Part shown: in pieces, positions 19,893 through 30,200 of the stretch
Position numbering within the stretch: position 1 is the first letter of the stretch
How the letters are laid out: each line of letters starts with the position of its first letter
Notes under the pieces: generated by a model
Databases searched by the model: none
Told to the model about the DNA's origin: nothing
The model's input: the letters and a program-made list of their open reading frames with translations, nothing else
DNA from: Mesorhizobium sp. B4-1-3
GTDB lineage: Bacteria; Pseudomonadota; Alphaproteobacteria; Rhizobiales; Rhizobiaceae
Reading direction: 5' to 3'
Assembly (NCBI RefSeq): GCF_006439355.1
Contig: NZ_VFTG01000002.1
Coordinates: 62,001-126,000 of the forward strand
DNA length: 64,000 nucleotides
Made by a program: the position numbers and the translations under genes

Positions 19893-21947
19893 TCAGCGCA
19901 GCGCCGCCGCGATGTTGCCGCCGTCAACCGTCGTCACGTCCGCCGTGGTGCGTTCGGCCAGCGCTTGGTGCAGGAAGGCCTGCGCTACGTCGTCGGCCGT
20001 CACCTCCTGTCCGAGCAGATTGCCGGACATGTATTCCTTTTCCGAGACACCGCGCGCGCCGGACCGGCTGGCGATCATAGCGTCGGTCAGGAGCCCTGAG
20101 CGGATACGGTCGGCGTTGACCGCATTGGAGCGGATGCCATAGGCGCCGTAGTCCAACGCATATTGCCTGGACAGGAACAGCGTCGCCGCCTTCGGAATGC
20201 CGTAGGCGCCGAATTTCGGGCCGGGGTTGATCGCCTGCTTTGAGGTGTTGAAGAGAAGCACGCCGCCGGTGCCCTGTTCCAGCATGATGCGCACCGCATT
20301 CTGCGCCGCCGACTGGTGGGCGAAGAAATTGAGCTCGAAGCTTTTGCGCAAAGTGGCATCATCTAGTTCGCCGATACGGCCTTCCCAGGCGGCGCCTGCG
20401 TTGGAGACCAGGATGTCGACGCCGCCATAGACGGCGACCGCCTTGTCGAAGGCAGCGCGCATCTCGGCCGGCTTGGTGATATCGGCGCCGATGCCGATCG
20501 AATTGTTGCCGGCCGCCTTCGCCGCGTCCGCGGCCTTTGCCGGATCGAGGTCGACGATCACCGCATGCGCCCCATTGGCCGCGAACAGTTTTGCCGTCGC
20601 GGCGCCGATTGCGCCTGCGCCGCCAGTGACCAGCACCACCTGGCCGGTCAGCGGCTTCGGCTTGTTGGAGGCGAGCTTGGCCTGTTCCAGCGACCAGTAT
20701 TCGAGCGGGAACAGATCGGCCTTGGAGAGCGGATGGAATTTGCCGATCGCTTCCGCGCCGCGCACCGCCTCGATCCACATCTCGCCGACATCCGACGCAA
20801 TCTTCGCATCTTTCAGCGTGCGGCCATGGCCGAACATGCCAAGACCCGGCACCAGTGTCAGGCGCGGCATCGGGTCGAGCATGGTGCGCTTGACGTCGTC
20901 CAGCGCGTCATTGGTCTCGAAATAGGCGGTGTAGTCCTTGACGAAGGCCTCGACATGGCCGCGCACCACGGCCTTATAGTCGCCGAGCTTGTCGGCATCG
21001 GGCGCCGGCACCGCCATCGGTCCCGTCTTGATGCGAATCGACAGATCGGGCGTCGAGACGCCGCGGCCGGCCAACTCGGCAATTTTGGTCGAATTGATGA
21101 AATCGACGATCGCGTCGGAGGTGCGGAAGTCGCTGATCATGCGGTCGAAGCGGCCTTCGCCGCGCGACACGGCGACAGCGCCGCGCAGCGTCGGCGCGAT
21201 GTCGCTCGGCTTGGCGAGCTTTGCCGGTAGCGCCGCCTTGGCCGTGTGCGGCTTGCCGTTCTTGGCGACGAAGTCCTCGGCCATGGTCACATAGTGGATC
21301 ATGCGGTCATAGGCCTGCTTGGCGTCGTCGCCGAAGGTGAAGATGCCGTGCTTGTCGAGGATCAGGCCTTCGACGCTTGGGTCGGCGTCGAAGACTTCCA
21401 CCGCCACCTTGGCGAGGTCGAAGCCCGGCTTGATGTAGGGCACGTAACCTAATCTGTCGCCGAACACGGTCTTGATCAGCGGTTTGCTGTCTTCTTGGTC
21501 GACGATGGCGAGAATCGCCGTCGAATGCGTGTGGTCGACAAACTTATGCGGCAGGAAGGCATGCAGCAGCGTTTCGACCGAGGGGTTGGGGGAGGCGGGA
21601 TCGATGAGGTTGGAGCGCTGCAGCGCCACCATGTCCTCGTCGGAGAGCTTGTCCAGAGAGCGCGCCTTGAGCAGCGCGCCCATCTTCACCGCCGGCAGGC
21701 CTTGCGGCTCGATGACGGCCATGTCCCAGCCGCTGCCCTTGACGCAGAGCACGTCCCATTCGTCGCCGACCAGGTCGGTAGCCTTGGTCTTGCAGGACGT
21801 GTTGCCGCCGCCATGCAGCACCAGCCGCGGCTCGCCGCCGAGCAGGCGGGTCGTGTAGACGCGCAGCGCAAGATCGCGGCCGACGCCCTTCTTGGCATAG
21901 TCGGCTACCATCTTTTCCGCGTCGGCGTCATTCCAAAGGTTCTTCAT
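19893..21947 (-). CDS. bifunctional class II aldolase / short-chain dehydrogenase (rhamnulose-1-phosphate aldolase type)
   Basis: 684 residues. The N-terminal about 400 residues are a class II (zinc) aldolase: LVLHGGGNTSCK, the HTHSTAILA metal-binding segment (FVDHTHSTAILAIVDQ) and LILDKHGIFTFG. Residues about 430-684 are a short-chain dehydrogenase with TGGAGAIG, VSNAGAAWEG and the YxxxK of AYGIPKAA. Such fusions cleave L-rhamnulose-1-phosphate (or another ketose phosphate) to dihydroxyacetone phosphate and L-lactaldehyde and then oxidise the aldehyde. No isomerase or kinase of rhamnose metabolism is near, so the precise sugar is uncertain. It follows the SorC regulator by 76 bp on the same strand and is probably controlled by it. 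Confidence 0.88.
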   Translation of the reverse strand: MKNLWNDADAEKMVADYAKKGVGRDLALRVYTTRLLGGEPRLVLHGGGNTSCKTKATDLVGDEWDVLCVKGSGWDMAVIEPQGLPAVKMGALLKARSLDKLSDEDMVALQRSNLIDPASPNPSVETLLHAFLPHKFVDHTHSTAILAIVDQEDSKPLIKTVFGDRLGYVPYIKPGFDLAKVAVEVFDADPSVEGLILDKHGIFTFGDDAKQAYDRMIHYVTMAEDFVAKNGKPHTAKAALPAKLAKPSDIAPTLRGAVAVSRGEGRFDRMISDFRTSDAIVDFINSTKIAELAGRGVSTPDLSIRIKTGPMAVPAPDADKLGDYKAVVRGHVEAFVKDYTAYFETNDALDDVKRTMLDPMPRLTLVPGLGMFGHGRTLKDAKIASDVGEMWIEAVRGAEAIGKFHPLSKADLFPLEYWSLEQAKLASNKPKPLTGQVVLVTGGAGAIGAATAKLFAANGAHAVIVDLDPAKAADAAKAAGNNSIGIGADITKPAEMRAAFDKAVAVYGGVDILVSNAGAAWEGRIGELDDATLRKSFELNFFAHQSAAQNAVRIMLEQGTGGVLLFNTSKQAINPGPKFGAYGIPKAATLFLSRQYALDYGAYGIRSNAVNADRIRSGLLTDAMIASRSGARGVSEKEYMSGNLLGQEVTADDVAQAFLHQALAERTTADVTTVDGGNIAAALR

Positions 21948-22023
21948 GTCGATCCGTCCGATACTCGTCTTTGCTCATGAACAGAAAGCCGCGACGCCTG
22001 TATGACAGAAGCGGCGTGGGGGT

Positions 22024-22989
22024 CTAAGAGGCCTTCTTGATTGCGGCGCCGGCGTGCTGGAGCAGGCGCTCGGCCATATGCGCACCGACCACCAGATGCG
22101 TGCAGAGCCCGCCGGCGATGGCCGCAAGCAGCGGCTCGAACTTGGTGTCTTCCTGCACCACCATCAGCCGCTTCTCGATGGCGCGCAGCGAGGCGAGCTC
22201 GGCGGAGATGACGCGCCGGTTGTAGCTGCAGTCGAGCACTTCGCCCCTGGCGTCGATGATCTGCCCGGCGATGACGCCGGCGGCACCCTGGCTGCGCAGC
22301 GCTTCCATCTCGGCCGGCGACAGCGCGCCGCATTTCACCAGATGGCTGTCCGCATCGACCGCGCCGACGGAATAGAGCGCCAGGTCGCAATCGGCGATGC
22401 CGGCCAGCTGGTCGCGGATCACCGGCTCGCCGCGCAGGCTCTTCGCCAGCCCCTCCGTCGACAGAACCAGCGGCGCATAGAAGTTCAGGCCCTTGGCGTT
22501 GAGCCGTCGCGCGATCTCCATCGTGCATTGGTCGGGCCGGTAGGAATAGGGCGCGCCGAGATTGCCGCAAAGCTGTACCACGGTGACGTCCTGCAGGTCG
22601 GCAAAGGACATGATGTCGGCGATGGTGTAGACCGTGCGGCCCCAGGCGACGCCGATGCGGTCGCCCTTCTTCACCAGCTCGAGGAAGACGCTCGCCGCAA
22701 GCACCGCGATATCGGTCGAGGGATCGGCGAGATAGGCGTTTTCCGGCGCGATCCAGACGGCGTCGAGCCCGAAGGCGTCTTCGACCTTGCGTGCCATGAC
22801 ATCGTCGGTGAAGAGCTGCGTCGAGGTCGAGATGTTGACGATACCGGTCTCGCGCGCCTTGCGCAGATACATGGCGACCGAGGCGCGGGAAATGTTGAGC
22901 TGGTTCGCCACTTCGTCCTGGCGAAGGCCATGTGCATAGTAAAGCCAGGCGGCTTTGTGGATGAGCTGTTCTGCCGGTCTGATCGCCAT
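22024..22989 (-). CDS. SorC/DeoR-type sugar-binding transcriptional regulator
   Basis: 321 residues. N-terminal helix-turn-helix (YAHGLRQDEVANQLNISRAS, then MYLRKARETGIVNI) joined to the SorC sugar-phosphate-binding domain (GDRIGVAWGRTVYTIAD, VVQLCGNLGAP, GVIAGQIIDARGEVLD). The ATG at 22989 follows AGGAGG; the longer frame adds 13 residues. Effectors of this family are phosphorylated sugars, fitting the ketose-phosphate aldolase gene downstream. Two (T)GAC-N4-GTCA boxes lie just upstream and suggest autoregulation of the regulator-aldolase unit. Confidence 0.9.
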   Translation of the reverse strand: MAIRPAEQLIHKAAWLYYAHGLRQDEVANQLNISRASVAMYLRKARETGIVNISTSTQLFTDDVMARKVEDAFGLDAVWIAPENAYLADPSTDIAVLAASVFLELVKKGDRIGVAWGRTVYTIADIMSFADLQDVTVVQLCGNLGAPYSYRPDQCTMEIARRLNAKGLNFYAPLVLSTEGLAKSLRGEPVIRDQLAGIADCDLALYSVGAVDADSHLVKCGALSPAEMEALRSQGAAGVIAGQIIDARGEVLDCSYNRRVISAELASLRAIEKRLMVVQEDTKFEPLLAAIAGGLCTHLVVGAHMAERLLQHAGAAIKKAS

Positions 22990-23003
22990 GCCGCCTCCTC
23001 GGC

Positions 23004-23034
23004 TGACAATAGTCACGGCTCTCGACAAAAGTCA
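23004..23034. promoter_or_regulatory. paired GAC-N4-GTCA operators upstream of the SorC gene
   Basis: TGACAATAGTCA (23004-23015) and CGACAAAAGTCA (23023-23034) are near-identical dyads of the form GAC-N4-GTCA, starts 19 bp apart. The proximal one lies about 15 bp before the regulator ATG, overlapping the likely start of transcription. Good candidates for SorC-protein binding and autorepression. Confidence 0.5.
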
Positions 23035-23190
23035 AATTTACATGAGAGCCGAGATCGCCTCGCGGCGCGTCTCAATCCGGATCGCTATTCTACCAAGCCG
23101 GCGCAGCATAGCATTTTCAGCCGCGGAAGGGGGATAGCGTGACGGCAGGCCTAACGTTAGAAAGCTCGAAAAGACATCGGGGAGAACGGG

Positions 23191-24831
23191 ATGGCCAATC
23201 CCTACGAACAGGATCTCGACAGGAACGCCGCCAACCACCAGCCGCTGACGCCGCTCACTTATCTCGAGCGCGCGGCCAAGACCTATCCCGAGCACATCGC
23301 CATCATCCATGGCAGCCAGCGCATCACCTATCGCGATTTCTGGCGCCGCTCGCTGAAGCTTGCTTCCGCACTTACCAAGCGCGGCATCGGCAAGGGCGAC
23401 ACGGTGACGGTGATGCTGTCCAACACGCCGCCGATGCTGGAAGCGCATTTCGGCGTGCCGATGACCAAAGCGGTGCTGCATTCGCTGAACACCCGTCTCG
23501 ACGCCGCCGTCATCGCCTTCCAGCTCGACCATGCCGATTCGAAGGTGCTGATCTTCGACCGCGAATTCTCGGGCGTCGTCAGGCAAGCGCTGGCATTGGC
23601 CAAGGTGAAGCCGTTGGTCATCGACTATGACGACCCGGACTATGCGGCCGACGCGCCCTATCCGAAAGGCGAGCGCATCGGCACGCTCGATTACGAAGAT
23701 TTTCTCGCCGGCGGCGACGAGGCTTTCGCCTGGTCGATGCCGGATGACGAGTGGGACGCCATCTCGCTCAACTATACTTCCGGCACGACAGGCAATCCGA
23801 AAGGCGTCGTCTATCATCATCGTGGTGCCGCGCTGATGGCCTACACCAACACCATCCATGCCGGCATGGCCAAGCACGCAGTCTATCTCTGGACGCTGCC
23901 GATGTTCCATTGCAACGGCTGGTGCTTCCCCTGGACCTTGGCCGTGCAGGCCGGCACCCATGTCTGCCTGCGCTGGGTGCGGGCAAAGCCGATGTATGAC
24001 GCCATCGCCGACCATGGCGTCACCCATCTCTGCGGCGCGCCCATCGTCATGTCGGTGCTGATCAACGCCAAGGACGAGGACAAGCGCCAGTTCCCGCAGA
24101 CTGTCACCTTCAACACCGCTGCAGCACCCCCGCCGGAGGCCGTGCTGTCCGGCATGGCCGATGCCGGCTTCGCCGTCACCCATCTCTACGGCCTGACCGA
24201 GACCTACGGCCCGGCCGTCGTCAACGAATGGCACAATGAGTGGGATGGATTGGAGAAGGGCCTCAGGGCAGCGAAAAAAGCGCGACAGGGCGTGCGCTAT
24301 GCCGCGCTCGAGGGCCTCACGGTAATGAACCCAGAGGCCATGGTGGAGACGCCGGCCGATGGCAAGACCATCGGCGAGGTCATGTTCCGCGGCAACATCG
24401 TCATGAAGGGATACCTGAAGAACCGCAAGGCGACCGACGAGGCCTTCGCCGGCGGCTGGTTCCATTCCGGCGATCTTGGCGTCATGCACCCCGACGGCTA
24501 TATCCAGCTCAAGGACCGCTCCAAGGACATCATCATCTCGGGCGGCGAGAACATCTCCTCCATCGAAGTCGAGGACGCGCTCTACAAGCATCCGTCGGTC
24601 GCCTCCTGCGGCGTGGTGGCGCGTGCGGACGAAAAATGGGGCGAGGTGCCGGTCGCCTATGTCGAGCTCAAGCCCGGCAAGACCGCGACCGAGGCCGAGA
24701 TCATCGAGCATTGCCGAGGACTGCTCGCCCGCTTCAAGGTGCCGAAGGCGGTGGTGTTCGCGGAAATCCCGAAGACGTCGACGGGCAAGATCCAGAAGTT
24801 CAGGTTGAGGGAAATGGCGAAGGGGGCGTAG
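23191..24831 (+). CDS. AMP-forming acyl-CoA synthetase
   Basis: 546 residues, ANL superfamily. Core motifs: P-loop YTSGTTGNPKGVVYHHRG, NTAAAPPPEAVL (A4), HLYGLTETYGPA (A5), GWFHSGDLGVMHPDGY (A7), and the C-terminal lysine in PKTSTGKIQKFRLRE. The sequence type is that of broad medium-chain or 3-methylmercaptopropionyl-CoA ligases (DmdB-like), where substrate cannot be predicted safely. A GGGGAGAACGGG ribosome region precedes the ATG. It is divergent from the SorC gene and appears monocistronic; no beta-oxidation genes adjoin it. Confidence 0.92.
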   Translation: MANPYEQDLDRNAANHQPLTPLTYLERAAKTYPEHIAIIHGSQRITYRDFWRRSLKLASALTKRGIGKGDTVTVMLSNTPPMLEAHFGVPMTKAVLHSLNTRLDAAVIAFQLDHADSKVLIFDREFSGVVRQALALAKVKPLVIDYDDPDYAADAPYPKGERIGTLDYEDFLAGGDEAFAWSMPDDEWDAISLNYTSGTTGNPKGVVYHHRGAALMAYTNTIHAGMAKHAVYLWTLPMFHCNGWCFPWTLAVQAGTHVCLRWVRAKPMYDAIADHGVTHLCGAPIVMSVLINAKDEDKRQFPQTVTFNTAAAPPPEAVLSGMADAGFAVTHLYGLTETYGPAVVNEWHNEWDGLEKGLRAAKKARQGVRYAALEGLTVMNPEAMVETPADGKTIGEVMFRGNIVMKGYLKNRKATDEAFAGGWFHSGDLGVMHPDGYIQLKDRSKDIIISGGENISSIEVEDALYKHPSVASCGVVARADEKWGEVPVAYVELKPGKTATEAEIIEHCRGLLARFKVPKAVVFAEIPKTSTGKIQKFRLREMAKGA

Positions 24832-24889
24832 GTTCGCTCCTTCCGCCGTGGCCGCGACGTTGACAATTTTCGCCGTCGCCCTGTGATTT

Positions 24890-24949
24890 CGTCATCCTAT
24901 GGTGGAGCAGTCGCGAAGCGACGCTCCTTGCTCCGCCCTAAGATGACGA
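24890..24949. repeat. rhizobial palindromic intergenic element
   Basis: Ends CGTCATC (24890) and GATGACG (24942) are inverted, the next arms TGGTGGAGCA/TGCTCCGCCC are partly paired, and the centre is the hairpin GTCGCGAAGCGAC. This matches the general look of 'GTCATCCTAGGG' elements scattered in rhizobial intergenic DNA. The rest of 24832-25117 shows nothing else except the TetR promoter region. Confidence 0.65.
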
Positions 24950-25117
24950 CAGCACGGGCGTTAATGGCTAATCGCCTACGTGGCTCATTGCACCACCTCT
25001 TCCTGTCACCATCTGTCACCAAATATACGCGTACGTCGATTCCGCGTTGACTCGTCGTCGCTTTCGTTTTACGACTGACGAAAATTGAAATTCATCACTC
25101 ATCAAACGAAAGCCGCC

Positions 25118-25723
25118 ATGTCCGAAGCCGCCAACGTAGTGGCAGACCCCGCCAGACAGGAGAATGTGACCCGCATTCTCGACTGCGCCGAGCGGCTGTT
25201 CCGCCATTACGGCTACAGCAAGACCAATGTTGCCGACATCGCCCGCGAACTCGGCATGTCGCCGGCCAACATCTACCGCTTCTTTGCCTCCAAGATCGAA
25301 ATCCACCAGGCCGTCTGCGGCCGCATGCTCGGCGCCAGCTACAAGATGGCCTACGAGATCATGCATCTCCCGGTCAGCGCCGAGGAGCGGCTGCGTCGCT
25401 ACATTCATGCCCAGTACAAAATGACGCTGGAGGTCATGCTCGACCAGGAGAAGGTGCATGAGATGGTCATCGTTGCGCTGGAGCGCGACTGGAGCGTCAT
25501 CGATGCGCATGTGAACAGAATTCACGACCTCTATGCCGAGGTGATCCGCGAGGGCATCGAGGCCGGCGAGTTCAGGGAGCAGGATCCGGAGACGGCCTCG
25601 CGCTGCTTCGGCGCCGCGACCGTCATTCTGTGCCACCCGCAGATGGTGGCGCAGTGCCTTGCCAAGACCAACCGGGCGATGCCCGACGAACTTATCGACT
25701 ACGCCATCAGAGCCTTGAAATAG
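25118..25723 (+). CDS. TetR-family regulator of the RND efflux operon
   Basis: 201 residues. N-terminal TetR helix-turn-helix: ILDCAERLFRHYGYSKTNVA, then DIARELGMSPANIYRFFASK. The C-terminal all-helical ligand domain is of the type found next to RND pumps. I start at the ATG 25118; a TTG further up would add 11 residues. It lies 53 bp before the membrane-fusion gene on the same strand. TetR proteins in this position repress their own operon and release on binding a pump substrate. An imperfect dyad lies at about 25063-25090 (GTTTTACGACTGACGAAAAT), a possible operator. Confidence 0.9.
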   Translation: MSEAANVVADPARQENVTRILDCAERLFRHYGYSKTNVADIARELGMSPANIYRFFASKIEIHQAVCGRMLGASYKMAYEIMHLPVSAEERLRRYIHAQYKMTLEVMLDQEKVHEMVIVALERDWSVIDAHVNRIHDLYAEVIREGIEAGEFREQDPETASRCFGAATVILCHPQMVAQCLAKTNRAMPDELIDYAIRALK

Positions 25724-25776
25724 AAGCTGTCCGCCGCGTGCGGCCGACAAATCATCTCCAGTTCGGGAGTGCTAAG

Positions 25777-26955
25777 GTGTCTTTGTCCAATTCCATTCTC
25801 TCCGGTTCCATTCTGCGACGACTGCCGGCCGCAGGCCTCCCAACCGCCGCCGTCATCGCGGCAGTGCTCGGCCTTGCCGGCTGCAGCCAGGAGAAGGCCG
25901 AGGTCGTCCAGGAAGTCGTCCGGCCGGTGAAGGTTGTCGAGATCGGCGAGGCGCAGACCACCCGCCAACTCGACTATTCCGGTTCGGTGCGCGCCCGCAC
26001 CGAGATGAATCTCGGCTTTCGCATCGCCGGCAAGGTCACCGAGCGCCTGGTCGACATCGGCCAGCATGTGAATGAGGGCGACGTGCTCGCCCGCATCGAT
26101 CCCGCCGACTACCAATTGTCGGTGAAGAGCGCCGCGGCCAGCCTCGACGCTGCCGAGCGCCAGGTCGAGACCGTCGACCTTGCCAGGAAGCGCGCCGAGC
26201 AGCTCTACGCCAAGAATTTCGCGCCGAAGTCGCAGCTCGACCAGGCGCGGCTGACTTACGACCAGGCGATGGCGACCCGTGATGCCGCCCGTTCGACGCT
26301 GGCCCAGGCGCAGAACCAGGTTCAATACGCCGATCTGAAGGCCAGCAAGAACGGCATCGTCACCACCATCTCGGCCGATGTCGGCCAGGTGGTCGCCGCC
26401 GGCACGCCGGTCATGACCGTCGCGGTCGATGGCGAGAAGGAAGTGTCGATCGCGGTGCCGGAGACGGACATCGCCGGCTTCCGTCCGGGTAAGGAGGTCA
26501 AGGCGAGCTTCTGGTCGGATGAGGGGCTCACCCTTGACGGCAAGGTCCGCGAGGTCGCCGGCAGCGCCGATCCGCAGTCGCGCACCTTCGCGGTCCGGGT
26601 CTCGCTGCCCAACGATCCGCGCGTGCTGCTCGGCATGACCGCCAATGTCCAGGCGACCGTCGGCAGCAAGGCTGAGCTCGTCTCGATCCCGCTGACCGCG
26701 ATGACCGAGAAGGACGGCAAGCAGATCGTCTGGACCGTCGATCGCGCCTCCGACACGGTGCATCCGCGCCCGATCAAGGTCGCCAGCTTCACCGCCGACG
26801 GCGTCGCCGTGGCTGACGGCCTGAAACAGGGCGATGTCGTGGTCGCGGCCGGCACCCAGTTCATGACCGACAATTTGAAGGTCAAGCTTTCCAGCGACGC
26901 CCAGCAATCCGCCTCGGCGGAGAATGACGTCGCGACCACCAGCAGCCTGCGCTGA
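25777..26955 (+). CDS. RND efflux periplasmic adaptor lipoprotein (HlyD family)
   Basis: 392 residues from a GTG start preceded by GGGAG. A lipoprotein signal ends at LGLAGC-S, so Cys would be lipidated in the inner membrane. The following order is adaptor-like: beta-barrel/lipoyl half (VRARTEMNLGFRIAGKVTER, GDVLARIDPADYQLSVKSAA), an alpha-hairpin (about 90-150), the second lipoyl half (ASKNGIVTTISADVGQVVAA) and a C-terminal barrel. The upstream frame would give a protein without a signal. It links the inner-membrane pump encoded next to an outer-membrane channel encoded elsewhere. Confidence 0.92.
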   Translation: MSLSNSILSGSILRRLPAAGLPTAAVIAAVLGLAGCSQEKAEVVQEVVRPVKVVEIGEAQTTRQLDYSGSVRARTEMNLGFRIAGKVTERLVDIGQHVNEGDVLARIDPADYQLSVKSAAASLDAAERQVETVDLARKRAEQLYAKNFAPKSQLDQARLTYDQAMATRDAARSTLAQAQNQVQYADLKASKNGIVTTISADVGQVVAAGTPVMTVAVDGEKEVSIAVPETDIAGFRPGKEVKASFWSDEGLTLDGKVREVAGSADPQSRTFAVRVSLPNDPRVLLGMTANVQATVGSKAELVSIPLTAMTEKDGKQIVWTVDRASDTVHPRPIKVASFTADGVAVADGLKQGDVVVAAGTQFMTDNLKVKLSSDAQQSASAENDVATTSSLR

Positions 26956-27004
26956 TGCTTGTCGCCCAAAAGTGCGAAGCGGTTTTGGGAGAACGACATG
27001 CATC
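26954..27004. repeat. stem-loop repeat, GTGNGAANCGG family
   Basis: Order of parts: GATGCTTGTCG, CCCAAAA, loop GTGCGAAGCGG, TTTTGGG, AGAA, CGACATGCATC. Outer arms pair 10 of 11, inner arms 7 of 7. It starts on the adaptor stop codon. The rest of the 310-bp gap up to 27265 shows no gene, promoter or terminator I can support. Confidence 0.75.
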
Positions 27005-27265
27005 GAACTAAAACCTGGAGTCAGGCGTAACAGACGCTTTCCCGCTCTCGCTGCGTCGAGCCGCGAGCCGGGGAAGGCATGGGTTCCGGGCGGCGGACGC
27101 CCGATCGTGAGATGCCGGCATGTTGACTTCCCCCGCAGCAGCGCCGCGTCCAGCGCGATTTGCGAGTCTCTCTCCGCTTGAGGGTCTCGCCGCCCGGAAA
27201 CCCGACCGAGAATTCACAGGCAATGCCGAGCGTGCATTGCCGACCAATTGGACTGGACTTGTGCC

Positions 27266-30200
27266 ATGACCACGACGGACAGCAGCACTGAAAAGCGGCC
27301 TTTCAACCTCTCGCGCTGGGCGATCGGACATCCGAGCATCGCGCGCTTCCTGTTCGGGCTGATCATCCTGGCCGGCGCGCTCGGCCTGATGCGCATGGGC
27401 CAGAAGGAAGACCCAGACTTCACCTTCCGCGTCATGGTGGTGCAGGCGATCTGGCCGGGCGCCTCGATCCAGGACATGGAGGACCAGGTCGTCAACAAGA
27501 TCGAGCGCAAGCTGCAGGAAACGCCGCATCTCGACTTCGTGCGCTCCTACACCCGCGCCGGCAGCGCCATCATCACGCTTCAGGTCAAGGGCGACACCAA
27601 CGCCGAGGAGGTGAAGGACGCCTTCTATCAGGTGCGCAAGAAAGTCGGCGACATTTCCAGTGAGTTGCCGCAAGGCCTGCTCGGTCCGTATTTCAACGAC
27701 GAGTTCGGCGACACGTTCATCACGCTGCATTCGATCAGCGGCGACGGCTTCACCTATCCGGAGCTGAAGAAGTTCGCCATCCAGGCGCGCGACATGCTGT
27801 TGACGACGCCCGGCGTCGAGAAGGCCGTCATCATCGGCGACCAGCCGGAGAAGATCTATATCGACGTCTCGTCAAAGGCGTTGGCCGAGCGTGGCCTGAC
27901 CATCCTCGACCTGCAGAACGCCGTGAAAGGGCAGAACGCCGTCGTTCCGGCAGGCTCCGTCGACACCGGCCTGCGCTCGGTGCGCATCTCCGTCGAGGGC
28001 GACGTCACCAGGGCTGCCGACATCCGCGAGTTGAGGCTGCGCTCCGGCAACCAGGTGACGCGCCTCGGCGACATCGCCACCGTCTCTTCCGGCCTCGAGG
28101 ATCCTTACGAGCGCAAATATCGCTTCAACGGCCACGAGAGCGTCCAGGTCGGCGTCGTCATGGCCAAGGGCTTCAACGTCAGGGATGTCGGCAAGGATGT
28201 CGAGGCGACCTACCAGCGTTTCGAGGCCGGGCTGCCCTATGGCGTTTCGGTCGACCAGATCTCCGACCAGCCCGAGGTCGTCAAGGATGCGGTCAACGAG
28301 TTCATGGAGGCGCTTGGCGAAGCGCTGCTTATCGTGCTCGTCGTGTCGTTCCTGTCGATCGGCTGGCGCTCGGGCCTGGTGATCGCCATCGCCATCCCGC
28401 TCGTGCTCGCCGCGACGTTCGCCATCATGTACGAGATCGGCATCGACTTGCAGCGCATCTCGCTCGGCGCGCTGATCATCGCGCTCGGCCTGTTGGTCGA
28501 CGACGCCATGATCGTCGTCGAGATGATGGAACGAAAGCTGGAGGAGGGACTGGTCAAGATCGAGGCGGCGAGCTTCGCCTATACCTCGACCGCCTTCCCG
28601 ATGCTCACCGGCACGCTGATCACCACGGCGGGCTTCATCCCGGTCGGCTTCGCCGCCTCCACCGCCGGCGAATATGTGCGCACGCTGTTCTACGTCGTCG
28701 GCATCGCGCTGGTGGTGTCGTGGTTCGTCGCGGTCTATTTCACGCCGTGGCTGGGCTACATGATCCTGAAACAGCGCAAGCACGCCGGCACCCACCACGA
28801 TGTCTTCGACACGCGTTTCTACCGCCGCCTGCGCGCCACCGTCACCTGGGCCGTGCGCCACCGCATCATCGTTCTGGCGATGACGCTGGTCACCTTCGCC
28901 ACCAGCCTGTGGGCGTTTCAGTTCATCCCGCAGAACTTCTTCCCGCAATCCTCGCGTCCGGAAATCCTCGTCGATCTGTGGCTACCGGAAGGCACCTCGA
29001 TCAAGGAGGTCGAGAACCAGGCCAAGGCGCTGGAATCAAGGATGATGGACGATCCCGACAAGCGCTTCATCGCCACCTATATCGGCGAAGGCGCCCCGCG
29101 CTTCTTCCTGCCGCTCGACCAGCAACTCCGCAACCCGAACTTCGCCCAGCTCCTGGTGATGGCCAAGGACGAGCCGGCGCGCGAGCGGCTGATCGTCAGG
29201 ATGCGCGGCATCCTCGCCAAGGACTTCCCCTCGATCCGCGGCAAGGTCGACCGTCTCTTCCTCGGTCCGCCGACCGGCTGGCCGGTGCAGATGCGCATCA
29301 TGGGCCCGGACCGCAAGGAGGTGCGCCGCATCGCCGACGAGGTGAAGGCGAAGTTCCAGGCCAATCCGCTGCTCGGCGCCATCCATGACGACTGGCTGGA
29401 GCCGGTGCCGGCGATGAAGCTGGTGATCGACCAGGACCGCGCCCGCGCCCTTGGCGTCACCTCGCAGCGCATCCGCCAGATGCTGCAGGCCACCATGTCC
29501 GGCGCGCCGCTCGACGACTTCCGCGACGGCGAGGAGACGGTCTCGATCGTCGCCCGCGAGCCGGATGCGACCCGCCACCTGCTCTCCTCGGTCGATTCGG
29601 TCTACATCCCGACCGACTTCGGCGGCTCGGTGCCGCTGTCGCAGGTGGCCAAGGTCGTGCCCGTCATGGAGCAGGGCATCGAATGGCGGCGCGACCGCCT
29701 ACCGACCATCAGCGTGCGCGCCACGCTGCCGGACGGCGTGCAGTCGAACGACGTCGTCACCAAGATGTACAACGACATGAAGGACCTGCGCGCCGGCCTC
29801 GCGCCCGGCTACAAGGTGGAGATCCAGGGCGGCGCCGAGGATTCTGCCGAGAGCCAGGCCTCGATCGCGGCCAAGGCGCCGATCATGCTGGCCATCATCG
29901 TCGTACTCTTGATGGTCCAGCTGCAGCATTTCGGCAAATCGATGCTGGTGCTGGCCACCGGTCCGCTCGGTATCATCGGCGCCGCCGCGGCGCTGCTGAT
30001 CAGCGGCGCGCCGTTCGGCTTCGTCGCGATCCTTGGCGTCATCGCGCTGCTCGGCATCATCATGCGCAACTCGATCATCCTGGTCGATCAGATCGACCAG
30101 GATATCGCGGCCGGCATGGAGCGATCAGAAGCGATTGTGGGTGCCGCCGTGCGCCGCTTCCGGCCGATCATGCTGACGGCGCTCACCGCCGTGCTGGCGC

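Noticed and set aside
24890-24949. CRISPR-like or attachment-site repeat
   Set aside because: Only a single palindromic element without regularly spaced copies, cas genes, integrase or tRNA nearby.
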